From Lasiosphaeris hirsuta (lineage: Eukaryota > Ascomycota > Sordariomycetes > Sordariales > Lasiosphaeriaceae): DNA of 64,000 bases. The stretch lies in contig JAUKUA010000004.1 in the NCBI GenBank assembly GCA_030549175.1, forward strand, positions 992,001 through 1,056,000, given 5' to 3'. The position numbers and the translations under genes were made by a program. This document shows, piece by piece, positions 24,532 to 37,237 of this stretch. The notes under the pieces were generated by a model. That model made no database searches. It had not been told where the DNA came from and saw nothing but the letters and a program-made list of their open reading frames with translations. The stretch's first letter is position 1, and each line of letters opens with the position of its first letter.

Positions 24532-25540
24532 GACGTAGTATGGGTCATTGGTCGGTGGGTGGTACTCTGCTTTATGAAGTAATTTTTATCATGTATCCAA
24601 ACATGTACCAGTACGAGGAATAGGCTCGTGGTTTCTTTTGTGTAGGAAGGTCATATCATTGTGTTGGGTGTGTTGGTAAAATTGCAGAAACAAACCGCGA
24701 TTGCCAAACGGCTCAAAATAGGGAATAAAATATCGATTTTGACGTTCTTACCTTTATGTTGCTTCTTCGTGGTGGTGAGACATACTATGCAGTAAGCATG
24801 AGGACTCGGTTGTGCAGGGATCAAGTGACGGACGATGTCACAATCGACCCCCTTCATTTATTTCGAGGCACAGCTGGCAGGCTGGCAAATAGTCGAGGGT
24901 GTACGGAATACTATGTAGGGGTTGGCGGCTGCTGGCGCTTGCGCTTGGGGCTCCACCTGGGCACGGGTGAGGCTAGGCGCGGCTAGGCATGGAAATCGGG
25001 CCTTTGGCCAGGCCGCCAGGACCAGGCAGCGCAACAGGGCTGCTCCGCAGACTGCCAGCCCGCCACCTGCACTTGGGTTGGCACCACCATCGTCCCCCAA
25101 GCCAACGGACTGGTGCCTTCTCCCAGGCGCTTTGAAACCACAATATCAACGACCTTCGCATTTCACCTCATTCACTAGTAGCCTTCTCAGACATCTGCCC
25201 TGCCTCTCTAGTCACCGCGATAAGGTTCTCAACAATAAGGAAACCAAAAGGGAATAGGAAGAGGCTACCCCCGCCGCCCTCGATTTCCCCACATTTCCGA
25301 CGATTGCAGGCTGCCTTGGGAATCGTCAAATCTTCTTCACGCCTCTCTCATTAGTTTCTTAACCAAAACCGGCCAACTATTCTCCCTCCTCACACATATC
25401 GAACCTGTCAGCTTTTCAAACCGACCATCCGGAAACAGCAGCACATCCTCGCTGCCTACCACCCCCGCCGACCGACGGCCGCGCACCGCCCTCTTGACCC
25501 CGCTACCGATTCCGATTCGTGACCGCATCGCTCGCCCAAG
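24532..25540. other. Intergenic, 5' region of cullin-1
   Basis: This holds the 3' end of the srf1-type gene and the promoter and pyrimidine-rich leader of the cullin gene. No other gene was recognised. Confidence 0.5.
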
Positions 25541-28164
25541 ATGCCTCCCGCGGCCATGTCGGGGATGCCGCATCAAGGCCGTGATGATATCGACACCACG
25601 TACGTGCCGCGCCTTCCGTGCCCCCTGCGGTGTGTCGCTGCTTGCCTGGGACTCGAGTCTGACGTGCCACAGGTGGAACTACTTGCAAGCTGGCATCACC
25701 AAGATCATGCTGAATCTGCAAGAGGGCGTCGACTTGCAAACTGTACGTGCCTAGGTCACAGGTCCCCTTGTTCTCGGAGCTCCAGAAGCATGGCTTGCTA
25801 ACACATCGTGACAACAGTACATGGGTATCTACACGTCAGTCTCAAACCGCCTTCACCGATCCCTTTGCGCATAGACAAACTGACTTCCATCCAGCGCCGT
25901 TCACAACTTCTGCACTTCCCAAAAAGCTGTCGGCTTTAGTGTTACCGCGAATATCAATACTGGGGCCCATCGGGGTGGTATGTCTCCCGTATCTATTACG
26001 GCACCGAGTGGAGACCATCACTAACAGTAACAAACCGACAGCTCACCTTCTTGGTGAAGACCTGTACAAGAAACTTCAGGAGTATCTCAGTGCGCATCTC
26101 AGAGGGTTGCTGAACGAGTCCAAGTTGCACACCGACGAAGCACTTCTGGCTTTCTATATCAGAGAGTGGCAGCGATACACAGTTGCGGCAAAATACATCC
26201 ACCATCTCTTCCGATACCTTAACCGCCACTGGGTGAAGCGGGAGATGGACGAGGGCAAAAAGTCGATATTCGATGTCTACACTCTGCACCTTGTCCGATG
26301 GCGCGACGTTCTCTTCGAACCCGTCTCTGGCAAGGTAATGGGGGCCGTTCTGATGCTGGTCGAGAAGCAGCGCAACGGTGAGACCATCGAGTACAACCAA
26401 ATCAAGCAAGTCGTCGAGTCATTCGTATCGCTGGGGCTGGACGATACGGATGTCGCAAAGACAACCCTGGATGTGTATCGCTTCAGCTTTGAGCGCCCCT
26501 TCCTCCAGGCAACCAGGGCCTTTTACCAGAACGAGAGCAAGCAATTCGTGGCCGAGAATAGTGTTGTCGAGTACATGAAGAAGGCTGAGGCTCGTTTGGA
26601 CGAGGAGGAGGAGCGTGTCAAGATCTACCTGCACCCAGACATTGCCATCCCGCTCAAGAAAGCTTGCAATGAGGTCCTTATTGCAGAGCACTCGACCATT
26701 CTCCGCGATGAGTTTCAGGTTCTGCTTGACAACGACAGAGAGGATGACATGAAGCGCATGTACAGCTTGCTTTCGCGTATTCCCGACGGGCTTGAGCCAC
26801 TGAGGCAGAAGTTCGAGAACCATGTCCGGAAGGCTGGCTTGGCCGCAGTCGCCAAGGTCTCGGTAGATGTCGACAAGTTGGAGCCGAAGGTGTATGTGGA
26901 CGCGCTCCTTGAGATCCACACTCAGTACCAGGGTCTTGTCAAGCGTGCTTTCAATGACGAGCCCGAGTTCACTCGCTCTCTCGACAATGCCTGTCGGGAG
27001 TTTGTCAACCGCAACGAGGTGTGCAAGTCAGGCTCAAACAAATCCCCAGAGCTCTTGGCAAAGTATACCGACGTCCTCCTCCGCAAGAGCGGAACTGGTG
27101 CGGAAGAGACCGAGTTGGAAAATACCCTTTCCCAGATCATGACGGTTTTCAAGTACATCGAGGACAAAGACGTTTTCCAGAAGTTCTACTCGCGCATGCT
27201 GGCTCGTCGGTTGGTACACAGCAATTCTTCCTCTGATGATGCCGAAACCAGCATGATCAGCAAGCTCAAGGAGGCCTGCGGCTTCGAATACACCAATAAG
27301 TTGCAGCGCATGTTCCAGGACATGCAGATTTCCAAAGACCTGAACACTGGGTTCAAGGAGCACGTCCAAGGGCTCGGCGCCAAGGGGCTCGATTCGGCGT
27401 ATTCCATTCTCGGGACAGGCTTCTGGCCTCTGACGGCTCCGAACACAACCTTCAACCCGCCTGAAGAGATCTCGGCCGACTGTGAGCGGTTTGCGCGGTT
27501 CTACCGTAACAAGCACGAGGGCCGCAAGCTTACCTGGCTGTGGCAGTTGTGCAAGGGCGAGATTAAGACCAACTATATCCGCAACGCCAAGATGCCCTAT
27601 ACCTTCCAGGTATCCATCTACCAAATGGCAATTCTCCTCCTCTTCAACGAGAAGGACAAGAACACATATGAAGAGATTGCTTCGACAACTCAGCTCAACA
27701 CTGAGGCCCTTGACCCATCCCTCAGTATTCTTCTCAAGGCAAAGGTGCTGACCATCTCGGATGGTGATAAGGTTGGCCCAGGCACAGCCTACAGCCTGAA
27801 CTATGACTTCAAGAACAAAAAGTTCCGTGTGAACCTCAACGTTGGCATGAAGTCAGAGACCAAGCAAGAAGAAGCTGAGACAAACAAGACGATTGAGGAA
27901 GACCGGAAGCTCTTGCTCCAGGTAAGAAATCAACACACGCCGGTATCTGTTTGTTAGTTGCTGACATTGTCCCAGTCCGCGATTGTAAGAATCATGAAGG
28001 CTCGCAAGCGCATGAAGCACCAGCAGCTTGTCAGTGAAACTATTAATCAGATCCGACAGCGATTCGTTCCCAAGGTGGGCGACATCAAGAAGTGCATCGA
28101 GATCTTGCTCGACAAGGAATACTTGGAGCGCCTCGACGACGACGATCTCGGCTACCTGGCATAA
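25541..28164 (+). CDS. cul-1: Cullin-1, SCF ubiquitin-ligase scaffold
   Basis: There are six exons: 25541-25599, 25673-25742, 25818-25834 (17 nt), 25895-25977, 26042-27921 and 27976-28164, giving 765 residues. The N-terminal blocks [31 protein letters not shown] and [17 protein letters not shown] are diagnostic of CUL1 and appear only if the small exons are spliced as given. The cullin-repeat stalk is followed by the cullin homology domain ([51 protein letters not shown]). The C-terminal winged-helix segment holds the NEDD8 acceptor lysine, Lys711, in [11 protein letters not shown], and ends [13 protein letters not shown]. The protein bridges Skp1/F-box substrate receptors to the RING protein Rbx1. 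In Neurospora-type fungi SCF also turns over the clock protein FRQ. It is presumably regulated by neddylation. Confidence 0.96.
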
Positions 28165-28618
28165 GTCGGGGACGACCTGACGTCTTGCTCTTTTCCCCAC
28201 CCCTTTAACGAAATCTGTATGAATACAACACGCAAGACCCCTCCCCCCCCCTTTACGCCGACAGTCCTGATCGGCTAAGCGTTGAGACTTTTGCTTCCGA
28301 TTAGTTGTGGAAATGTGGGCGCGGATTCTTGGGGGTTTATATGGCAGCGTGGTCTAGATTTATTCGCATTCATTTCATAAAGTCTTCTTTCACCAGGCGT
28401 GTCGACTGGCTTTCTACCTGAGAAGGGCCTTTTTAAGTTTAGGGCAGCAGAAAGAGCGAGCTGGTTTACTCCTGGGGCGGTGAGGGTTAGGTAATCACAC
28501 CAGCAGTGAGAAAAAGAATGCCTATTTCCATGGTCAGCTGAGCAACAGCGAGGGAAAGCAAGAAATAATACTACTACAGAGCCAAAGTAAAGCGTTGACG
28601 GCCTGGCGTGATATGGGT

Positions 28619-28636
28619 GGATGGATGGATGGATGG
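28619..28636. repeat. GGAT tetranucleotide repeat
   Basis: Four and a half perfect copies of GGAT in the 3' region of the cullin gene. Confidence 0.9.
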
Positions 28637-29230
28637 CCGGATAGACAGACCGGCCGAAACCCTAGTAGTTGGGAATGCTGAAGAGGTTTTGCCCTGATTG
28701 GGAGACTGCTGGGCTGGTGAGATGCTTACTATCTTCGCCGCCTTTACGGGAGAGGGTTTGGGTTCTGGCTTGCTGGGCATGATGGGGACGGGTTTGGCTC
28801 GGCGTGTTGTGGCGGTGTGGTTCACCTCTCCCTCCCGGCTCGGTGTATGAGGGAGTATAGTAATACCAAAAAGTTGAGTGCTCTGGCAAAGTGAGAGATG
28901 TGGATAAGTGAGCAGAGAGGTGAATGTGGGATGTCCCAAGGTGTTGGGAGGACGAGTTGGAGCTTCCGCTGTTTCCCTCGGTACTTGAGCTTCCCGTCAT
29001 ACATCACTCCAGGCCAGGCACACTGCACGGGCTGTGGCACCAGCCAGCTTACACGCGAGACTAGAGGTTCTTGTTACTACCGTATCGTTGACGCGCTCTG
29101 ATGCTAGTCAGGAATTCGGCAGTTGGAAAAGGGGCCCCAGATTCCAGAGTCTTAGTACCATGCAGCATTAGCCCTCCCAGGCGTTGGAGCTCGAAGTTCA
29201 GGGCGAGCGCCGCTCCGTCAGCACCGCCAA

Positions 29231-29255
29231 CCCCCCCCCCCCCCCAAAAAAAAAA
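29231..29255. repeat. C15-A10 composite tract
   Basis: Fifteen C directly followed by ten A in intergenic DNA. It has the same C-to-A order as the tract at 3643-3672. Confidence 0.95.
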
Positions 29256-32200
29256 CACTAGGACATGCCGACGAGGTTGATGGAACTACTCCAAAAGTCG
29301 GATGAGCTATCAGATGAAATAAATAACAAGCAATTTTGTTTCATAGCTAGCTCGCTGTTTGTTTGCGCTTTGTCCCCTGCATGGCTGGCTCCTACCAGGC
29401 AAATGCATGAATAGGAGCAGCGCGCCGGAGAAACGGTCTTGAGACAAGCCTGGACAAGGCAAGTGGGCTAGGACCCGGAAAAGGGAACGTCGACACGCTG
29501 GAAATGACATTGCACTACACCTGAAAGGACTATTTGTCGCGGTGGCGTCTACCAGTCCGAGGCCCTCCCCGGAAGTGCAGGGTACACCTGCCGGTCTCAC
29601 CACTCGGTGACCGCGGGCGGGCTGGAATTGGCAGGCAGTTCGCCAGTGACGGGATGACAGCCCCAGCGGAGCGGACGTAGTCCAGCACCAACCAACAGGT
29701 GGTCTTGTAGGAAAATGTCATGGTGGGGGAGTGACAAACAGTCAGAGATTTCCGACGCTGTGTCCGGCCCCTTGACAATCGGAAACAGAGAGATAAGCAA
29801 GAGGAGGCTTTTGCATGATGTTTCTTTGCTGAGGTGTTGAGGTTGGACTTTTTGGTTTGGTCGTTTTAGGAAGCTAGCAAGAATCAGGGCCGGGGAGTTG
29901 TCAGGTTCGTCAAGCGCAGTTTGAGGTGTGAGGAGCCGGAGGGATGCTTCCAGCTTCCGCTCCTAGAGTGGGCCCCACTGGACCGCCCCGGGCCCTGCCA
30001 CCTACGATGGTAACCTACCTTCTACACGGTGGGGTCGTGATGGGCTTGGGATGCAAATGTTGTTGGTTAGAACTTGGAGGAGAATTCGGTTAGGGTTGGC
30101 TGATGGCGCTGGTGAATTTTCCGACGAGATGATGATCGCACCGAAGGTCAGCTTATCAAACCCCCGTGAGGCCCCTTGTCGGAGGTCGTGGAAGGGACCT
30201 AGAAAGAACTGGGGGGAAAGAAGGGATTCGAAGAACAAAGCACGCAATGCGATGTGCACCACCAGGGGAGCAGAGGCCCTGGCATCACAAGGTGATTGGG
30301 TGCTGGGGAGAGGCTGGCTCGAATTGACCTTATTGTGCCTCGCTCGAAACGGGACGGGCCCTTCCAATGGGAGAATACAACACGCAGGAGAACGCATCTC
30401 CATTGTCCCATCGACCTGGAACCCAGCTGGCAGCTCAAGGTTACAGAGGATGCTCGGCCCCTGGACACAGCGGAGACACTCGCTTGTGTGAGAGGACTGA
30501 GACCCCGGCGATACGATGCGATGTGATGCGCTGGGAGATCCGGGGACTGGACGACACGTGGAAGTTGGTTGGGATTGTTCGGGGCACCTGGGGCATCTTA
30601 GCGCGCCTGCCCACCAGTTGGTGGAACCGAACGACGACGAGATTGCGGAGACAGACCGCGCTGAGACGCCATGCAAATTTCCAGCACGTGGCGTTGGCAT
30701 CTGAGCTCGATTCCTTTTTCTTTCTTTTTTCTCTTTTTTTTTTTTTTTTTCTGTCCATGGCTGACCGGAGAAGCATGGGTGTGATGGGTGACGGGCATCG
30801 GCTTCTCACCGACGCGTCTCTAGGGAGCGGACAGTCTTCCATTGAAATGAGGTGTCACATTGTGTTGTTGTTTCTTGCGTTTTTAACCTTTTTCAAGGTT
30901 GGCTGCGAGGGTGCGAGAGGGGCTCCACGTGCGATGTGGACAAGTGTGGACAATAACTCGAAACCCATCATCGTAACTCTCACACCAAATGCAGCGAGCC
31001 GTCCGACGAAGCAACCCGAGTCCAGCATTGGAACGGGGTCCTCAGGCGGGCGGAACGGGCTCGGCCATGCGGGCTCAATCCGGCGAGAACGCCATGCGGC
31101 TGCCTACCTGTTCCCCCATGTCCATACTGGCTACATAACTCATATTTCCGCACATTGACCAATTCTGCTGAGGGCTGCTGTAGTCTGTGGCAGACTGGCT
31201 GTTGCAACCTTCTCAGACGAACCCCGCTGCGGCGCACCAGGCGAGAACGAGTGAGGAGTGAACATCTTCCGGTTATCCATATTGGTCGCTGTACATCCAG
31301 TATAGCGCCTGGACAAATGTAGGCCAAGGTACACCTAGGCGCGAATCCTGGGTGTCTCAACATCAAACAAACGGTTGCTTGCGCGCCGGACACTAGAAGC
31401 CAAGTGATGAGGGCAATTTCGAAAGCCCGGCCTCCCGTTCGGTGTAATCGCGGCAGCTGCTGTCTAGCTGGCGCCACAGATAAAGATGGCGAGCGATCTG
31501 CGCTCCAACCCAACAAGCCCCGTCAGGCTGATGAACCGTGAAGGCATGGCAGACATGGGCGGCCATGGTAGGCGATGACAGGCGAAAAGCAGGCTGCGGG
31601 CTAGGCAGGCTAAGCTCAGGTGGAGAGGATTGGAGACAGCAGCAGAAGGCATCCTGAGCAACTAAGCAAAAGACGGTGGCCCCTGCGCCGGCACCAACAT
31701 CTGATACTTCCGTTTCGGTGAGTGCCCTGTCGCAACCCCAAGTACTTGCCGTTTGGCCTTGGGCAGTGCGGACACCTCCCCCTGCCAGTCCTCTGCTCTC
31801 CCCCAGTTCGTCGGTCGGTGACCCTAGCTGCGTTGTTGCAGTGCCGTGCAAGTGACGAGAGCAAAACTCCACTCGGTCGCTGTGTGCCTCTCTCTCAGAG
31901 GCCTTTCCCTCTTTCCCCCGTGGTCCCCCAATTGCTGCGCATGCTTTTTTGTCTTTTGCTTGCCTTACCTCACCTTAATCCTCGCGCCCGCCCCCGAGAC
32001 AGAGAAGCACCAAAGACGCCTCTTCTCTCAACCCACGACCTGCCCTCGGTGGCATAAGCGTCCGACCGCCATTTCCCTTGATCTATCAAGCCAGCCCGGT
32101 TTCCCACAGTTTGCCTGCAGCGGCGTGTCAACAGGAGTAAAGGGACCCGTTGGGTGTGGATATTCTGGCTTCCTAACTGCCGTCTCCACAATAATCGTCA

Positions 32201-32675
32201 CCCTCACCACTCGACAAGCGTCGCCGCCAGTCAAACCCCAGCTTGGCTACGCCAGGAACCCCCGAGTCAACCGAATCTCGAGCAATCCAGCACCCCAAGC
32301 TCTCCCTGACTTTGCTTCGTGCATCGCCAAAACCGTCGATTTCCAGCATCATCATCGAAACATTGGCCGCTCCCAACCGGCTGTTGGCCCCCCGCTCTAC
32401 ATACCTACCTAGATAGCTTCCACCTTCCGTCCCCTCCACCAGGCCCCACGCTCCCGAGTCGAACCCCATCGAGCCAAGCGAATCGCCATCCCGCGTACGT
32501 TAAATCTCGTTACCCGACGATAGACATCGCGCCCATGGGTCTCTAGGGAAAATCCAGGGCTAACCGAGCACCGGATTCGCCATACTTTTGCATACCCGTT
32601 GCTCCGACCTCTCCACCCAAGCGATCGTCGCTTGCTTCCTTTCTCCAAATCACTCCCCCGGCATTCATGGTGAAC

Positions 32676-34030
32676 ATGGGGGCGTGCATGAGCACCAATG
32701 GGGAGGAGACCGAGTTGAGGAAACGAAGTCAAAAGATTGACAAGGACCTCGAAGAGGACTCCAAGAGGTTAAGGCGCGAATGCAAGATTCTGCTGCTTGG
32801 TATGTCGAAAGCCACAAACCTCCACGTGCACAATCATGCTGATGATTGTACCTCTAGGTTCCGGTGAGAGCGGCAAGTCGACAATCGTGAAGCAGATGAA
32901 GATCATCCATCTTAAGGGATACTCTGATGTCGAACTGTACAGCTACCGGCCAACCGTCTACAAGAACCTAATTGAATGCGCAAAGGCCGTTATCAATGCC
33001 ATGCGCCAGTTTGAAATCGAGCCGGCAATCGAAGAGAACAGAGCGTACTGCGATTTCCTCGTCGATTACACAGTCGAGTCCGGCCCCCAGGCGCAAATAG
33101 ACCCTAAGGTTGGCGTGGCTGTCCAGTCAATATGGAGTGACCCCGCCAAGGAGCAACTTATGGAGAGGCAAACCGAGTTCTACTTGATGGACTCGGCAGA
33201 GTAGTTCGTTGCCATCTAGCACTACGGTCATGTTCTGTGTTCAAAGCTAACCTTGTCACAGCTTCTTCCAGGAAGCCATGAGGATTGTGTCCTCCGACTA
33301 TCTCCCTAACGAAATGGACGTACTACGAGCTCGAACAAAAACAACGGGCATCTACGAGACAAGGTTCAAAATGGGACAGCTTAGCATTCAGTACGTCCCT
33401 TTGTCTTTCGCCCTTGTACCCGCTCTCAACGTCCAATCCGCTAACCATTTCCCTAGCATGTTTGATGTGGGTGGGCAAAGAAGTGAGCGCAAGAAGTGGA
33501 TTCATTGCTTTGAGAATGTCACATCTATCATTTTCTGTGTTGCCTTGAGCGAGTATGACCAGGTGTTGCTCGAAGAGAGCAGCCAGGCAAGTCTCGACGT
33601 CCCTTCCCGTGGCAGACACCGACTAACTTTGTCCACAGAATCGCATGATGGAAAGTCTGTTGCTTTTCGATTCGGTCGTCAACTCGAGGTGGTTTATGAG
33701 GACCAGTATCATCCTTTTCCTCAACAAGGTTGATATCTTCAAGCAGAAGCTCGGGAGGTCACCACTTGGGAACTACTTTCCCGACTACTCCGGTGGCAAT
33801 GATGTGAATAAGGCCGCCAAATACCTACTCTGGAGGTTCAACCAGGTTAACAGAGCCCACCTGAACCTCTACCCTCAGTAAGCCCACTTCCGACTCTCCC
33901 GCCTGCTTCCACTGCTAACCACTCCGATAGCCTGACGCAAGCCACCGATACCTCCAACATCCGCCTCGTGTTCGCAGCAGTAAAGGAGACCATCCTCAAC
34001 AACGCCCTCAAGGACTCCGGCATCCTTTAA
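32676..34030 (+). CDS. gna-3: Heterotrimeric G-protein alpha subunit, fungal group III (GNA-3 type)
   Basis: There are six exons: 32676-32799, 32858-33203, 33262-33390, 33457-33586, 33639-33877 and 33931-34030, giving 355 residues, the usual G-alpha length. The N-terminus MGACMS is a myristoylation/palmitoylation signal, so I start there and not at the ATG three codons earlier. The nucleotide-binding motifs are the P-loop GSGESGKST (42-50), [16 protein letters not shown] and TDTSNIR. The end ALKDSGIL and the [16 protein letters not shown]-terminal helix fit the group III subunits (Neurospora GNA-3, yeast Gpa2) that stimulate adenylyl cyclase in nutrient sensing and conidiation, not the group I subunits ending in CGLI. 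Intron 4 (33587-33638) has GC-AG ends with a GCAAGT donor. Intron 2 uses a GTTCGT donor directly after GAG-TA; without splicing, an in-frame TAG follows. Confidence 0.95.
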
Positions 34031-35186
34031 CGACATTCCCTGTAATCTTTGGCTTGAGGTACCAACTCCATCTCCCGACAACCCACACACTTTCCTTTAT
34101 AATGTTTAGACCGAAAACTCGAGTCTGGCGGCTCTTGCATGACACGGCGTTGGAGATGCGACACTTACTGTCAGGCGTTTGAGACGACTTGGCCCCTATT
34201 TTTATCTTGGGACGAACACCACCACAGGCCACCTTACGATGTTTAATTTTTCCCAATATTCTTATCATGACTCCGAATCGGACGAGACTCGAACTCTCTG
34301 TTGGCATCTTGGGCACACCACACTATACACCATACACTACCCACGCTGTAAAGGGGAAATCATCGACTCTGGGAGGCAGACAGCATGGGGACGAGGGCCT
34401 CGGCCTCTGGCCGCCGCTCGCTGATGAAGCAACAAAAAAGGAACTGGACGGCAGGTTTGGCGGGGTTTACGGCCGATTTTTCTTGGGGTTACTATCTGTT
34501 TTCTCGGCTTCTGTTTGCGGCAGGCGACGGTCCCTTCTGATACCTAGGTTACTTCTCTACACATGCGTTTTTGGATGGAAAGCATGTTTTTGTGACGGAG
34601 ATAAGCGAGGCAAAATGGTAGTCGATGCGTACACCAATAACTATTGCGTTAGCGGGCCGGTGAATGAGTGTGTTGGTGAGTGAGGACGAGTCTCCATTGC
34701 AACACTTTGCGTGTGACCTGGTTTCGTTTGTGGGTCGATGTGAGATATTTGACGTGGGAAAAGCAGACTGGTACATTTATGTTGTGGAGGGAGATTAAGA
34801 AGCTTGGGACTAGGCTGTCGTGGTGATATCAAATCTTTTAGAACGATGAAAGTTTTGAGTCAAATAGTGAGGGATATAGCCCATATCTTACTCGTACACT
34901 TTCTCTAGGGTAGTCGGGGAAAAGCCCAGCAGCAGTGAGATACCTTGATGTAAGGTCAAATCAAAAAGCGGAACGACAGATTCAGGAACGCGAGTGAAAT
35001 GCCATACGGGAGGCTCGCTTGCAAGGCGATCCGGCGATCTGGGATCCGTGGGGATGTCTCCGACCGATCTCAGCTTACCCGAGCCGTGTGTGGCTCCTGG
35101 GTCCGGGCCAGGGACAGGGCATCCTCGGAACTTCCTGGGCAGGAGAGCCATCCCGAGAATCTCGTGTTTCGGTTGCCCCGTTTGGT

Positions 35187-35211
35187 CCCGCTCCCGCTCC
35201 CGCTCCCGTCC
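35187..35211. repeat. CTCCCG short tandem repeat
   Basis: About four copies of a six-base CTCCCG unit in intergenic DNA, running into further CT-rich sequence. Confidence 0.8.
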
Positions 35212-36413
35212 CTCGTCCTCCGTCCTCCATTTTCCGTTTTCTGTGACCCCCATTGTGGCCGGCGGGCAAGCTGATGAGCTGCCGGTTTGTGGGGGAGGGT
35301 GGAAAGTGAGTTGTAAATCAGTTGAGAGCTTAGGTTTAGGTGGGGGATCGTTGAAACACCCAGGAGGATACCTAATAAGGGGTGAGATCTCTCTGGTAGC
35401 TGTGTAACGCTGTGGCCTCAAATAAATCCCGCCACAGGGTCTTCAACAATTGCCCCGTCGTTTTGACCGTGGAAAGGATCAGCAGCATCTGGGAACCAAC
35501 GCAAAAGCCACAGCGTGCAAGACAGCATGCCAGATCATGTAACCCTCCGGCCGGGCCGCGAAATCAGATCGTCACGGGCCGGCCGGCTGGCCCTGAGATA
35601 TATAGGGGCTTACGACTCCGGGAGGGATGGGGGCGTAGCTACCGAGTCACAGACATCGTCTGATGGAACGACAAGCAGCAGAGAATAGGCAACTAGGTGA
35701 GTGTATTGCTATGCGAGCAGGTCCTCACCTCGGTTCGGTTTCACCCGAATGGTGAGGAGAGGCTGCCGGTGCTTGATATTAAGAAGATACCAGCCGTGCT
35801 AGATACATAGTATGGTAAGTATCTCTGCCAGCCGCGAGCTAGGTGAATGAACATGGGAGTTCCTAGCTTCCCGCCTCTCGTAGCCGGTGTGACAGGCCCC
35901 GCATCAACTGCGGGAGGGATGCTATCTCATTCTGTCGTGCTTAGTGCTCAAAAAGGCACAGCCAGGGCATGATCCGACACACTTATGTATCTTATCGGAT
36001 CGGTGTCTGGAGTTCGCTGAAATAGCTAGAGAATTGAAGCTCTGTCGTCCACGTCTTGGTCTCGGAATGGGGGTCTTAACTTGGCTAATATCGGCTGCTG
36101 CTGCATGATAGGATGCGTGCTCGGGCCGTTGGCGAATGGGGGGCTTACTTGCCACTGCAAATGATCGTGATGATGCAATTGATGCAGCCAAAAAAGACTG
36201 GACACCGAACAGCTGAGGGGAAGGGTACGGATACCTAAGGGTTAGTGTTGTACAGGGCTGTCCCCGGCGGTTTCAAAGGCCAAACTACCTACATGTGTGT
36301 ACGCGCCTCAACCCCGCCGTTCCAGGCTCTTGCAGAAGGCGCTCCTCGCAGAACACCATGGATGAGCCATCACCCCACCATGCCACGGGTTGACGGCAAT
36401 TCAGACAACCACT

Positions 36414-36443
36414 GCTGCCTCCGGCTGCCTCCGGCTGCCTCCC
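36414..36443. repeat. Ten-base tandem repeat (GCTGCCTCCG)
   Basis: Three head-to-tail copies of a 10-nt unit in intergenic DNA. Confidence 0.9.
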
Positions 36444-37237
36444 TCCCCCGGGCGAAACCGCTTCCAATTCTGGTTGTTGATAGCCTCCCTGATTGTTGAT
36501 AGCGCGTTGCAATATGCCGCTCTCCGAGACCGGGACACTGGCATGCATCCGGCTGCCACAGCGGCTCGAACGGGTGGGTTGGATTGCGAGCACAATGACA
36601 TCTAAAAGTTGACTTTGCAATGGGGCTGCAGCTTCGAGTTCCATTTTAGCTGGATGCAATTCGACCGAAGGAGGTATGGTGAAAAAAAAAAACACTCGTG
36701 CTGCATATGCAAGCGCCGCGTGGAGCCAATCAAGAATCAGGCAGTTCCCCCATGGGCACCACAAGGCAGAGGTGCGTGAGAGCTCTCCAAGTTGTTCGAG
36801 GACTGCATTGCAGTTTGCAATTTTTCAATTGCAGCGAGGGATTACGGACAGGGGTGGCGGCCGGCATCACGACTCAGAATTACCTGAGGATTGGGAGGGA
36901 GGCTGTTGTGTGCGACTGAGTTGCGCTTGCCATTGCTTCCTGGAATTGGTGCTTATAAGTGCGCATTCCAATTCCTGAGCCCCTCCTCCACCTCCTACCT
37001 TTACTCATCTTGATCCGACCTCCCCATCTCTCTTCCTCTTCCTGTAGGTGCAACACATCCACAGCCCAAGTACCACCTACGCGAGTTCTCCTTTGCTCGC
37101 GAGCGCTCCAGCATAACTTGCTTCCCGCCACCTTGAACCCGCACATCAGGGGACTAGGTACGAGCCTCCGTAGGTAGCTTCACGCTGGCACTGATACGGA
37201 CTGAAGCAACCCCACTCCCCCACCTGAGCTGGTCGAC

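Larger units (their letters stand above)
28165..32675. other. Long intergenic region upstream of the G-alpha gene
   Basis: This 4.5-kb stretch has no recognisable gene. It contains a GGAT repeat (28619-28636), the C15/A10 tract (29231-29255) and a T17 run (30734-30750). Frames such as 30002-30700 (-) and 30367-31158 (+) overlap each other and look like chance. The pyrimidine-rich right-hand kilobase is probably promoter and 5' leader of the G-alpha gene. Confidence 0.45.
34031..37237. other. Intergenic, no gene recognised
   Basis: This holds the 3' flank of gna-3 and the promoter of the glycogen phosphorylase gene. It contains short CT-rich and CTGCCTCCGG repeats. Frames such as 34888-35421 (-) and 34994-35407 (+) overlap each other and are probably chance. 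Confidence 0.45.

Noticed and set aside
30002..30700. 232-residue minus-strand frame
   Set aside because: Overlaps several equally long frames on both strands. The composition looks random.
30367..31158. 263-residue plus-strand frame
   Set aside because: Passes through a T17 run that yields an artificial Phe tract and overlaps other frames. No splice or family support.
32667..32675. ATG three codons before the chosen gna-3 start
   Set aside because: It would bury the MGACMS acylation signal that G-alpha subunits need at the very N-terminus.
34888..35421. 177-residue minus-strand frame with an Arg-Glu run
   Set aside because: The Arg-Glu run comes from the CTCCCG repeat, and the rest shows no family signal.
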